In this document: piece after piece, positions 32,551 to 40,374 of the stretch
Layout: each line of letters opens with the position of its first letter
Position numbering within the stretch: position 1 is the stretch's first letter
Assembly: GCA_944322715.1 (NCBI GenBank)
Contig: CALUPT010000007.1
Coordinates: 85,257 to 149,256 of the forward strand
Length of the DNA: 64,000 bases
Direction of reading: 5' to 3'
DNA from: an uncultured Bacteroidales bacterium
Lineage (GTDB): Bacteria > Bacteroidota > Bacteroidia > Bacteroidales > UBA932
Notes under the pieces: model-generated
The model's input: only the letters and a program-made list of their open reading frames with translations
Databases searched by the model: none
Told to the model about the DNA's origin: nothing
Translations under genes and position numbers: made by a program

Positions 32551-34032
32551 ATGGATGCAATGAAAAAATACGGATTTTTTGAAAACAGGTTCTTCCCCGC
32601 AGTGTTCCTGCTGCTGTCTTTCGCTTTCCTGCTGGTGTTTTCCTTTTCGACATCGCCTCTTTATGCATATACAGGTTTCGACAGCGCCACATTCAGGACG
32701 ATAGGGCTTGGCATATTGCAGGGGAAACTTCCGTATGCGGATCTTTTCGACCATAAGGGACCGCTGGCATTCTATTTCAATGCCGCGGGGATAGGCATTA
32801 TTCCGGGTGACTGGGGGATCTTCCTGATGCAGGTCCTGTTCATGGCGGTTTCCGCATATCTCATATACAGGACGGACTGTCTTTTCACTGACAGGAAAAC
32901 AGCCTTCATTTGTGTCCTGTTGCTGTTTTTCCCGTTCGTCGACTTCATCGTGGAGGGCAACCAGTGCGAGGAGTGGATGATGCCGTTCGTTACGCTTTCG
33001 GTCTATCTTGTCCTGTCTTGGATGATGCGCGGCGAGGGGCTGCAGCATTCTCCGTGGTGCAGCCTGTTCTACGGCATCAGCTTTTCCGTGCTGTTCTTCA
33101 TCCGTCCGAACGATGCGGTGATGAGCATTGGCTCCATAATGCTCGGGGTATTTCTGGTCCTGATGGCCAGGAAAATGTACGGAAACGCGGCTCTGAATGT
33201 CCTGGCCTTTCTGGCCGGCTGTGCGGCGGTGGCGTGCCCGATAATGCTGTATTTCAGTTCAATGGGGATTCTGGATGACATGCTGTTCGGAACGGTTTTC
33301 TACAATATCAGATATGCGGATGAGATACCGTTTCTGTCGATGAGCTGGGGAATAATAGCGGTCTGCGCGATCATTGTCGGAGGCCTTATATGGCTTGCAG
33401 CCAGAGACAGGAAAACGGCTGTCATGAACTATGTCCTGATACCTTACCTTGTCCTTACTCTCGTGTTCATAGGCAAGAGGGACTACTGGCACTATCTCAT
33501 TCCAATGCTTCCGTACGTATCCCTGTTTTTTGTATTCTGCCTCAGATACAGGCTCAGGCCCGTGGTTATAGCCATATCGGTCCTGTTCTTTTCAGGCAGT
33601 TATTACCAGGACAGGATGCTGGTCAGGAATATCCTGGTCAACAAGGAGATAAAGGAAATATATGTCCAGACGGACAGGCTTTTCTCCCTTGTGCCGGAGG
33701 AGGAACGCAATTCGGTGTGGAACCACGACATGTTTTCGTTCGGTGAGAGCCATCCGCGTGTCTTCTCCCTTGTCGGGGCGTACTTTCATGCCGGGGTGAC
33801 CCCGGGGAACAGGGTGTTCATTCCCTTTCACAGGGTCAATTTCGGAGAGGAGGAGACCCTTGCGGCCAATGCTCCGGAATGGGTGATGGCCCTGAATCCG
33901 GATGCGGATGATCCGGATTCCCGGTACCTGAGGGAAAACTACACTCTCGCAGCAAGTACGGATGACAGCTGCCCGTGCAGGATAGGGTTATACAGGAGGT
34001 CGGATGGAACGTCTGAAGAGACTCTCAGGTAA
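32551..34032 (+). CDS. Multi-pass membrane protein, GT-C glycosyltransferase-like
   Basis: 493 residues with about ten membrane segments and a soluble C-terminal part of about 130 residues. After the first segment, TGFDSATFRTIG and YADLFDHKGPLAFY carry the acidic residues expected in the first outer loop of GT-C (ArnT/PMT-like) enzymes. It probably transfers the lipid-linked sugar made by the GtrB-like enzyme to a periplasmic acceptor such as LPS, taking the GtrC role. The acceptor is unknown. It overlaps gtrA by 29 bases. Confidence 0.75.
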   Translation: MDAMKKYGFFENRFFPAVFLLLSFAFLLVFSFSTSPLYAYTGFDSATFRTIGLGILQGKLPYADLFDHKGPLAFYFNAAGIGIIPGDWGIFLMQVLFMAVSAYLIYRTDCLFTDRKTAFICVLLLFFPFVDFIVEGNQCEEWMMPFVTLSVYLVLSWMMRGEGLQHSPWCSLFYGISFSVLFFIRPNDAVMSIGSIMLGVFLVLMARKMYGNAALNVLAFLAGCAAVACPIMLYFSSMGILDDMLFGTVFYNIRYADEIPFLSMSWGIIAVCAIIVGGLIWLAARDRKTAVMNYVLIPYLVLTLVFIGKRDYWHYLIPMLPYVSLFFVFCLRYRLRPVVIAISVLFFSGSYYQDRMLVRNILVNKEIKEIYVQTDRLFSLVPEEERNSVWNHDMFSFGESHPRVFSLVGAYFHAGVTPGNRVFIPFHRVNFGEEETLAANAPEWVMALNPDADDPDSRYLRENYTLAASTDDSCPCRIGLYRRSDGTSEETLR

Positions 34033-34399
34033 GGTTTTCGGGTCTGAATTCGTCCGTTTTGCGGCAGTCGGTGTCATTGCGACCGCCGTCCATTACGGAC
34101 TGTACCTGCTGCTGAAACTGTTTGTCGGGGTCAACATGGCTTATACCATCGGCTATCTTGTCAGTCTCGGCTGTAATTTCGTGCTTACGGCAAAGTTCAC
34201 TTTCCGGACAGGCGTGTCGGCTTTGAGGGGGACAGGTTTCGTCCTCAGCCATGCGGTCAACTATTGCCTGCATATATTGCTCCTGAACCTGTTCCTGAAA
34301 CTCGGCGTCCCTTCAGGGATTGCTCCGGTACCGGTGTACTGCATTGCTGTCCCGGTCAATTTTCTTTTGGTCAGGACGGTGTTCAGGAAACTGCGTTGA
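34004..34399 (+). CDS. GtrA-family flippase
   Basis: 131 residues with four membrane segments (FVRFAAVGVIATAVHYGLYL, YTIGYLVSLGCNFVLTAKFTF and two more). GtrA proteins flip bactoprenol-linked sugars across the inner membrane. The start overlaps the end of the GT-C-like gene by 29 bases, consistent with coupled translation in the three-gene glycosylation unit. Confidence 0.93.
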   Translation: MERLKRLSGKVFGSEFVRFAAVGVIATAVHYGLYLLLKLFVGVNMAYTIGYLVSLGCNFVLTAKFTFRTGVSALRGTGFVLSHAVNYCLHILLLNLFLKLGVPSGIAPVPVYCIAVPVNFLLVRTVFRKLR

Positions 34400-34428
34400 A
34401 CGGTTGTCTCATAAATTTATTGAATCAC

Positions 34429-34459
34429 TTGTTTTTATGATAATTTATCCATATTTTTG
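34429..34459 (+). promoter_or_regulatory. Possible rpsA promoter
   Basis: TTG (34429-34431), a 20-base spacer and TATTTTTG (34452-34459). The expected start is near 34466, inside the hairpin at 34459-34489, so promoter and terminator overlap. Confidence 0.55.
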
Positions 34460-34489
34460 CCCGCCTTTTGGATATGGCGGGCATTTTTG
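34459..34489 (+). terminator. Hairpin with T-run between gtrA and rpsA
   Basis: A 7-bp perfect stem gcccgcc/ggcgggc (34459-34465 with 34476-34482) followed by atttttg. It probably ends the gtr operon. Confidence 0.65.
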
Positions 34490-34547
34490 TCTGCCGTTCA
34501 CGGGCAAGAAATAATGTTTAACCCCTAGTTTGTTTATTTATTCAATT

Positions 34548-36416
34548 ATGGAAGAAATCAAACCGGCAGTTGCAGAGGAGTCTCCGGCAGTGGAGGCAGC
34601 CGAGGCACGTGTAGAGGCCGCTGCAACGGAAGAATCCCAGAATGTGGCATTGAATGCCTCTGTCGATCCGGACAAGTTCGACTGGGATGCATTCGAGAAT
34701 GACGGCGATGTCTATGGTCAGGAAGACCGCAAGGCTGTCGCCGAGGAGTATGACAAGACCCTTTCAAAGGTAGTCGAGAACGAGGTCGTAGAGGGCGTCG
34801 TGACGGCCATCACCAAGAGGGAGGTCATTGTCAATATCGGCTACAAGAGCGAAGGCGTCATCATGGCTCCGGAGTTCCGCTACAACCCTGACCTCAAGGT
34901 AGGAGACAAGGTGGAAGTGTATGTGGAGAATGCGGAGGACAGGAAAGGCCAGCTTATCCTTTCACACAAGAAGGCACGCGCGCTCCGCTCATGGGATATG
35001 GTCAACGAGGCATACAACAACAACGAGATCGTCAAGGGTTATGTCAAGACCCGCACCAAGGGCGGCATGATCGTGGATATCTTCGGTATCGAGGCGTTCC
35101 TCCCTGGTTCGCAGATCGATATCAAGCCTATCCGCGACTACGACCAGTTCGTGGACACCACAATGGATTTCAAGATTGTCAAGATCAACCAGGAGTTCAG
35201 GAACGTGGTGGTTTCGCACAAGGCTCTCATCGAGGCGGAGCTCGAGCAGCAGAAGAGCGAGATCATCAGCAAGCTCGAGAAAGGCCAGGTACTCGAAGGT
35301 ACTGTCAAGAACATCACCAACTACGGAGTATTCGTGGACCTTGGCGGTGTCGACGGACTTATCCATATCACTGACCTTTCATGGGGCAGGATCAACCATC
35401 CGGAGGAAGTCGTACAGCTCGACCAGAAGATACGTGTCGTAATCCTCGACTTCGATGAGTCCAAGAAGAGGATCGCCCTCGGTCTCAAGCAGCTTACCGT
35501 ACATCCGTGGGATGCCCTCGATCCGAACCTCAAGGTGGGTGACAAGGTGAAGGGCAAGGTAGTCCTTATCGCCGACTATGGCGCATTCGTAGAGATAGAG
35601 CCGGGCGTCGAGGGTCTTATCCATGTATCCGAGATGTCATGGTCGCCGCGTCTGCGCATCGCCCAGGATTTCCTGAAGGTAGGAGACGAAGTGGAGGCTC
35701 AGATCCTCACCCTCGACAGAGATGAGAAGAAGATGTCTCTCGGTCTGAAACAGCTCGTACCGAATCCATGGGAGAATATCCGCGAGAAATATCCTGTCGG
35801 ATCGAAACATACTGCAATTGTGCGCAACATCACCAACTTCGGCGTGTTTGCGGAACTCGAGGAAGGCATCGAGGGTCTTGTACATATCAGTGACATCTCC
35901 TGGACCAAGATCAAGCATCCATCGGAGTTCGTCAAGGTCGGAGACAAGATCGATGTGGTCATTCTCGACTTCGATGAGGACAACCACAAACTCAGTCTCG
36001 GACACAAGCAGCTCCTCCCTAACCCGTGGGATGAGATCGAGACCAACTTCGCCGTAGGAACTGTCGTTGACGGTACTGTGGCAAGCATTTCCGACAAGGG
36101 AGCCACTGTCACCTTCCCTGGAGACATCGAGGCTACCTGCTTCAGCAAGGAGCTTGTGAAAGAGGACGGCACAATGCCTGCAGCAGGCGATACCCTTCCT
36201 TTCAAGGTCGTTGAGCTCAGGAGAAGCACCAAGAAGATCGTGGTTTCACATGTGAAGACCTACACCGGAGAGGAGGTCAAGGCAAGCAAGCCTGCTTCCG
36301 AGTCCGACAGCACCAAGAAGGCGGTCAAGAAGATCAATTCCAATATCGAGAAGACGACTCTCGGTGACATCGATGCTCTTGCTGCCCTCAAGGACAAGCT
36401 CGAGAAAGGTGAGTAG
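34548..36416 (+). CDS. rpsA: 30S ribosomal protein S1
   Basis: 622 residues from ATG 34548 (MEEIKPAVAEE); an upstream in-frame ATG at 34530 is less likely. An acidic N-terminal extension of about 75 residues precedes six S1 OB-fold repeats. Clear examples are GTVKNITNYGVFVDLGGVDG, GKVVLIADYGAFVEIEPGVE and AIVRNITNFGVFAELEEGIE. The C-terminus is Lys-rich. It binds mRNA on the ribosome. It stops 3 bases before rnz. Confidence 0.97.
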   Translation: MEEIKPAVAEESPAVEAAEARVEAAATEESQNVALNASVDPDKFDWDAFENDGDVYGQEDRKAVAEEYDKTLSKVVENEVVEGVVTAITKREVIVNIGYKSEGVIMAPEFRYNPDLKVGDKVEVYVENAEDRKGQLILSHKKARALRSWDMVNEAYNNNEIVKGYVKTRTKGGMIVDIFGIEAFLPGSQIDIKPIRDYDQFVDTTMDFKIVKINQEFRNVVVSHKALIEAELEQQKSEIISKLEKGQVLEGTVKNITNYGVFVDLGGVDGLIHITDLSWGRINHPEEVVQLDQKIRVVILDFDESKKRIALGLKQLTVHPWDALDPNLKVGDKVKGKVVLIADYGAFVEIEPGVEGLIHVSEMSWSPRLRIAQDFLKVGDEVEAQILTLDRDEKKMSLGLKQLVPNPWENIREKYPVGSKHTAIVRNITNFGVFAELEEGIEGLVHISDISWTKIKHPSEFVKVGDKIDVVILDFDEDNHKLSLGHKQLLPNPWDEIETNFAVGTVVDGTVASISDKGATVTFPGDIEATCFSKELVKEDGTMPAAGDTLPFKVVELRRSTKKIVVSHVKTYTGEEVKASKPASESDSTKKAVKKINSNIEKTTLGDIDALAALKDKLEKGE

Positions 36417-36419
36417 CAG

Positions 36420-37352
36420 ATGAATTTCACTCTGAATATATTGGGCACGGCTTCGGCCCTGCCCACTGTAAACAGATATCCCAGCGCTCAGGTACTTGAT
36501 GTACGTGGGCGCTTGTTTTTGATTGACTGCGGTGAAGGGGCGCAGATGCAGATGCGCAGGATGGGGCTTTCGTATCTGAAAGTGGAAGTGATCTGTCTTT
36601 CCCATATCCACGGGGATCATCTTTTCGGACTTTCAGGCCTGCTTTCCACGATGGGACTGATGGGCAGGAAGACCCCTCTGACGATATTCGCTCCGCGTTC
36701 TTTCGGACCGGTGCTGAAGTTCTACCTGTCGTATTTCGGAGAAGGGTTCCGGTTTCCGGTAGAACATCATGTCCTGTCGATGAAGGAGCCGGAAAAGGTG
36801 CTTGACACCAAGGCTGTGGAAATGTATGCCTTTCCTCTCAACCACAGGATAGAGACTTTCGGCTTCCTGTTCAGGGAAAAGGAGCCTCAGAGGAACATCC
36901 GTAAGGATGCCATAGACAAATACGGCTTGGGAATCGCGGAAATGGGCAGACTCAAGAACGGCGGGGATATCGTGCGTCCGGATGGGACTGTCATCGCCAA
37001 CGGAGATGTGACATACAGACCGTATGATCCGCGTTCTTATGCCTATTGCAGCGATACAGCCCCTTTCCCGGAACTTTCCGGATGGGTGCAAGGGGTCGAT
37101 CTGCTGTATCATGAGGCGACATTTCCTGCAGGCATGGAGGAAATGGCTGCAGCGACATTCCATTCGACTACGGTCCAGGCCGCCGGGTGTGCAGCTATGG
37201 CCGGCGTGAAACGGCTTATAGTCGGCCATTATTCATCCAGAGTCAAGGATATCCGTCCTCTTTTGGATGAGATGACACCGGTTTTCCCGAAGACGATGCT
37301 TGCAAAGGAAGGCGATGTCATCGACATTCCTCTCAGACGGTACCATGGGTAG
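36420..37352 (+). CDS. rnz: Ribonuclease Z
   Basis: 310 residues. The metallo-beta-lactamase zinc motif is HIHGDH at residues 62-67 in SHIHGDHLFGL. Further ligands lie in LNHRIETFGF, YCSDTA and VGHYSSR. It starts with the usual NILGTASALPT. It cuts tRNA precursors at the 3' end. Neither tRNA here encodes CCA, which fits a need for RNase Z. It directly follows rpsA and is likely co-transcribed. Confidence 0.95.
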   Translation: MNFTLNILGTASALPTVNRYPSAQVLDVRGRLFLIDCGEGAQMQMRRMGLSYLKVEVICLSHIHGDHLFGLSGLLSTMGLMGRKTPLTIFAPRSFGPVLKFYLSYFGEGFRFPVEHHVLSMKEPEKVLDTKAVEMYAFPLNHRIETFGFLFREKEPQRNIRKDAIDKYGLGIAEMGRLKNGGDIVRPDGTVIANGDVTYRPYDPRSYAYCSDTAPFPELSGWVQGVDLLYHEATFPAGMEEMAAATFHSTTVQAAGCAAMAGVKRLIVGHYSSRVKDIRPLLDEMTPVFPKTMLAKEGDVIDIPLRRYHG

Positions 37353-37363
37353 ATTTTACAGGG

Positions 37364-37394
37364 TTGTTTTGTCGCATCTGTTTTTGTATTTTTG
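37364..37394 (+). promoter_or_regulatory. Promoter of the glucosaminidase gene
   Basis: TTG (37364-37366), a 20-base spacer and TATTTTTG (37387-37394). Confidence 0.65.
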
Positions 37395-37444
37395 TCCCGG
37401 TCCGGGATACGGGTTTCCCGACGGAAATTGTAAATTTTGACTGA

Positions 37445-38539
37445 ATGAAAAGAATTTTGCCTGTAAACCTTGCTGCATTTGTCCTTGTGGCAACGGTTTG
37501 GCTGTCGTCCGGGTCTGCGGTGAAGGCGGATTCCTCTCCGCAGGAGAAATATATCGGGAACTGGTACAGGGTTGCCGTGTCGGAAATGTACCGCAGCGGG
37601 GTGCCTGCAAGCATCACACTTGCCCAGGGGCTCCTCGAGTCCGGAAGCGGACAGTCCGAGCTCGCAGTCCATGCCAACAACCATTTCGGCATCAAGTGCC
37701 ATGACTGGAAAGGGCAGAAGGCGTATTATGACGATGACAGGAAAGGGGAATGTTTCCGGAAATATACTCATGCGGAGGCATCGTTCAAGGACCATTCGGA
37801 TTTTCTGAGGTACAGGGACAGATACAAGCCGCTTTTCGATTTGGACAGGACGGACTACAAGGGATGGGCATACGGGCTCAAGAAGGCCGGTTATGCCACA
37901 GATCCGGCGTATCCGAGGAAACTGATAGACCTTATCGAAAGATATGACCTGGACAGGTTCGATTCGTATTCACTGTCGGACATCGGGTCTTCGGCCGTTT
38001 CGGCATCAGGAAAACCCGCCGGACCGGACAGGATGGCCCGGCGGGCTGAACGCAGGATGGAAAGGGAGGCCAGACGTGCTGCAAGACAGGCAAAAAAAGC
38101 CGGAATGTCCACTCCGTCCGGCATTCCGGAACCTCCGGCTCTGATCGAGACCCCTGTCCCTGTCGGGACTGGCGATTTCGAGAAGTTCAGTTTCTCCATG
38201 TCGAGGCAGTTGTATTCGCAGAACAGGGTGCCTTTCGTATATTCAGTGGAGGGGGAGACCTATTCGAGCATAGCAAGGGCGTACAATCTGTTCCTCGGAG
38301 AGATATTGAGGTTCAACGATGCGGGGCAGGATACCGAATTGAAGCCCGGGTCGGTGGTCTATCTGCAGGCGAAGAAGAACCGCGCGGCAAGGCTGGTGGA
38401 CAAGTATGTGGCGGAAGGAGGGGAGACTCTGCGGGACATAGCGCAGCGTTTTGCCGTGAAGCTCTCGAGTCTGGAGAAGATGAACGGAATCGATGCATCG
38501 TATGTCATACGGCCGGAAGACACCATTGTGCTGAGGTAG
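37445..38539 (+). CDS. Exported glucosaminidase (GH73) with LysM repeats
   Basis: 364 residues with a signal peptide (MKRILPVNLAAFVLVATVWLSSGSAVKA). The GH73 domain has the likely catalytic Glu in AQGLLESGSGQSELA, plus NHFGIKCH and YAHAEASFxDHSDFL-like text. A Pro/Arg/Ala-rich linker follows, then two LysM-type modules, around VEGETYSSIARAYNLFLGEI and EGGETLRDIAQRFAVKLSSL. It cleaves the glycan strand of peptidoglycan, probably in the periplasm during growth or division. Confidence 0.92.
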   Translation: MKRILPVNLAAFVLVATVWLSSGSAVKADSSPQEKYIGNWYRVAVSEMYRSGVPASITLAQGLLESGSGQSELAVHANNHFGIKCHDWKGQKAYYDDDRKGECFRKYTHAEASFKDHSDFLRYRDRYKPLFDLDRTDYKGWAYGLKKAGYATDPAYPRKLIDLIERYDLDRFDSYSLSDIGSSAVSASGKPAGPDRMARRAERRMEREARRAARQAKKAGMSTPSGIPEPPALIETPVPVGTGDFEKFSFSMSRQLYSQNRVPFVYSVEGETYSSIARAYNLFLGEILRFNDAGQDTELKPGSVVYLQAKKNRAARLVDKYVAEGGETLRDIAQRFAVKLSSLEKMNGIDASYVIRPEDTIVLR

Positions 38540-38550
38540 GGATAAAACAT

Positions 38551-38671
38551 TGTCATTCTGAACGGGACACTGTCATTCTGAACTGGACATTGTCATTCTG
38601 AACGAAGTGAAGAATCTGATGCTGTAAACCGGAATGAAACACCGGATCCTTCGCTGGTGCTCAGGATGACA
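38551..38671 (+). repeat. TGTCATTCTGA dispersed repeat, three units plus inverted arm
   Basis: Units start at 38551, 38571 and 38591, a 20-bp period. The last continues as aacgaagtgaagaatctg. A reverse arm (ggatccttcgctggtgctcaggatgaca, 38644-38671) is complementary to the third unit with a few mismatches, so the whole can fold as a long hairpin. This is the most complete copy in the window. Confidence 0.85.
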
Positions 38672-38694
38672 GCGGGGAGAAAAAGTGATTTGAT

Positions 38695-39753
38695 ATGAAG
38701 AAGAAAAAGTTAACGGTCATTGCAGTATCCGCGGCAGCCGTTCTGGTTGCCGGAGTGTGCCTGTGGGTGGGACTGAGGTACATGGCTGACAACAGGCTGC
38801 CGAATTTCGGAAAGGATTATGTCCTGTATGTATATCCGGACACTGACGCCGGTGCCGTCATCGATTCCATAGCGGCAGGTGCGGATGTCAGAAGAAAAGG
38901 AAGTCTTGTCAGATGCGTCAGGAAAGAACGCCTGGCTGAGAGACTGCAGCCGGGGCGGTATGAAATCTCTCCGTCGATGTCCGCCGTATATGCGGTGAGG
39001 ATGCTGTGCAACGGCTGGCAGAGTCCGCAGAAACTGACTCTTTCCGGGACAATCCGCAGCAAGGGCCGTCTGGCCTCATTGATCGGAAGGCAGATGATGG
39101 CGGATTCCATTGTCATCGATTCTCTGCTGGACTGCAATGATTTCCTGCAGCAGTTCGGCTTTGATTCTACAAATGTCTTCGCTCTGTTTCTGCCGGATAC
39201 ATATTATATGTACTGGACGGCATCGCCGCAGGAGATTTTTGCGAGGTTCAGGAAGGAGTATGATGCTTTCTGGACGCCCGGGCGTATTGACAGGGCGGAG
39301 GCTCTCGGTCTGGACAGAATGGAGGTGTCGGTACTCGCTTCGATTGTCAACGGGGAGACCTTGCGGAAATCCGAATATCCGCAGATAGCAGGGGTGTACC
39401 TGAACCGTCTGGAAAGGGGAATGAAACTGCAGGCCGACCCGACAGTGGCATTCTGCTTCAATTACGGGCCGGACAGGATACTGAAGAAGCATACGAGGGT
39501 GGATTCTCCGTACAATACGTACAGATATGCCGGACTTCCTCCGGCACCCATCAATGTCCCTCCGAAGGCCTGTATCGATGCCGTCCTCAATCCGGATACC
39601 CATGATTACCTGTATTTCTGCGCCAGTCCGGACTTCGATGGCACGCACCGTTTCGCATCTTCCTACAGCGAACACCTCCGCAATGCCCGCGCTTTCCAGC
39701 GCGCCCTCACCGCCCGCCAGCGGGACAAGGCATCAAATGCCCGGGATGAATGA
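38695..39753 (+). CDS. mltG: Endolytic murein transglycosylase MltG
   Basis: 352 residues with one N-terminal membrane anchor (VIAVSAAAVLVAGVCLWVGL). The YceG fold is shown by FLPDTYYMYW, the catalytic Glu in ASIVNGETLRKSEYP, AGVYLNRLERGMKLQADPTV and the NVPPKACIDAVLNP block. It cuts nascent glycan strands in the inner membrane. It stands next to another peptidoglycan hydrolase gene but is separated from it by a repeat. Confidence 0.95.
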   Translation: MKKKKLTVIAVSAAAVLVAGVCLWVGLRYMADNRLPNFGKDYVLYVYPDTDAGAVIDSIAAGADVRRKGSLVRCVRKERLAERLQPGRYEISPSMSAVYAVRMLCNGWQSPQKLTLSGTIRSKGRLASLIGRQMMADSIVIDSLLDCNDFLQQFGFDSTNVFALFLPDTYYMYWTASPQEIFARFRKEYDAFWTPGRIDRAEALGLDRMEVSVLASIVNGETLRKSEYPQIAGVYLNRLERGMKLQADPTVAFCFNYGPDRILKKHTRVDSPYNTYRYAGLPPAPINVPPKACIDAVLNPDTHDYLYFCASPDFDGTHRFASSYSEHLRNARAFQRALTARQRDKASNARDE

Positions 39754-39798
39754 TGTGAGACGGCTTTCACGGCAGTTACGGCCAATGCCATCTCCGTT

Positions 39799-40365
39799 CT
39801 ATTCTCCGGTATCTGCCTGTTGCGCCTGCAGGCTGCATAGTTTGCGGGCTATGATTCGGGCGGAGCAGGCGACAAGTTCGGGGCACGGGCGTTTTCTGTA
39901 ATATTCCGGCGTGCGTTCGGATGGTACCGGAGGTTCCATCATGCTGCGGCTCCCGGTCTGGGCGTCTGCCGGACTGCAGTCCCCATCCGGCTGCGCCGTA
40001 TCCGGTTTCGGCCTGAGCCCGAGCAGTTCGGCGCAGATGATGCTGCCGTTCTCCTTGCGGAATTCCCCGGCGAGTTCCTGTACAAGAGCATAGTTCGCAG
40101 TCCTTTCCGCCATGTTCTTCGGGTGGATGGCCGGGGAGATGAATCCGGCCGCCATTCCCATTGCGCTGACGGTGCCGCAGACTTCCCGCATCCGGGCCAT
40201 CCCTCCTCCGAATCCCGAGGCTATGGTCGCCACTGTCTGTTCATCAGCTTCGAATATGTCGCAGAATGCCAGCATTACCGCCTGGCAGCAGTTGTATCCG
40301 TCGAGGAAGTTCTGTCTTGCGCGCCGCGCCCTTTCCTCTATGTCTATTCCCGTTTTCAGATTCAT
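39799..40365 (-). CDS. C-GCAxxG-C-C family redox-type protein
   Basis: 188 residues. The family cysteines are visible in order: NCCQAVMLAF, REVCGTVSAMGMAAG, IICAELLG and a later Cys pair (PCPELVACSARI). The length is longer than the usual 150 because of an inserted Pro-rich segment (about residues 118-150). The function is uncertain; a redox or metal role is assumed from the cysteines. It starts 9 bases after the rel gene on the same strand and is probably co-transcribed. Confidence 0.85.
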   Translation of the reverse strand: MNLKTGIDIEERARRARQNFLDGYNCCQAVMLAFCDIFEADEQTVATIASGFGGGMARMREVCGTVSAMGMAAGFISPAIHPKNMAERTANYALVQELAGEFRKENGSIICAELLGLRPKPDTAQPDGDCSPADAQTGSRSMMEPPVPSERTPEYYRKRPCPELVACSARIIARKLCSLQAQQADTGE

Positions 40366-40374
40366 ATTTGTTAT

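Noticed and set aside
38551..38610. CRISPR array suggested by regularly spaced repeats
   Set aside because: The period is 20 bases with no true spacers, no cas genes and copies dispersed in other gaps.
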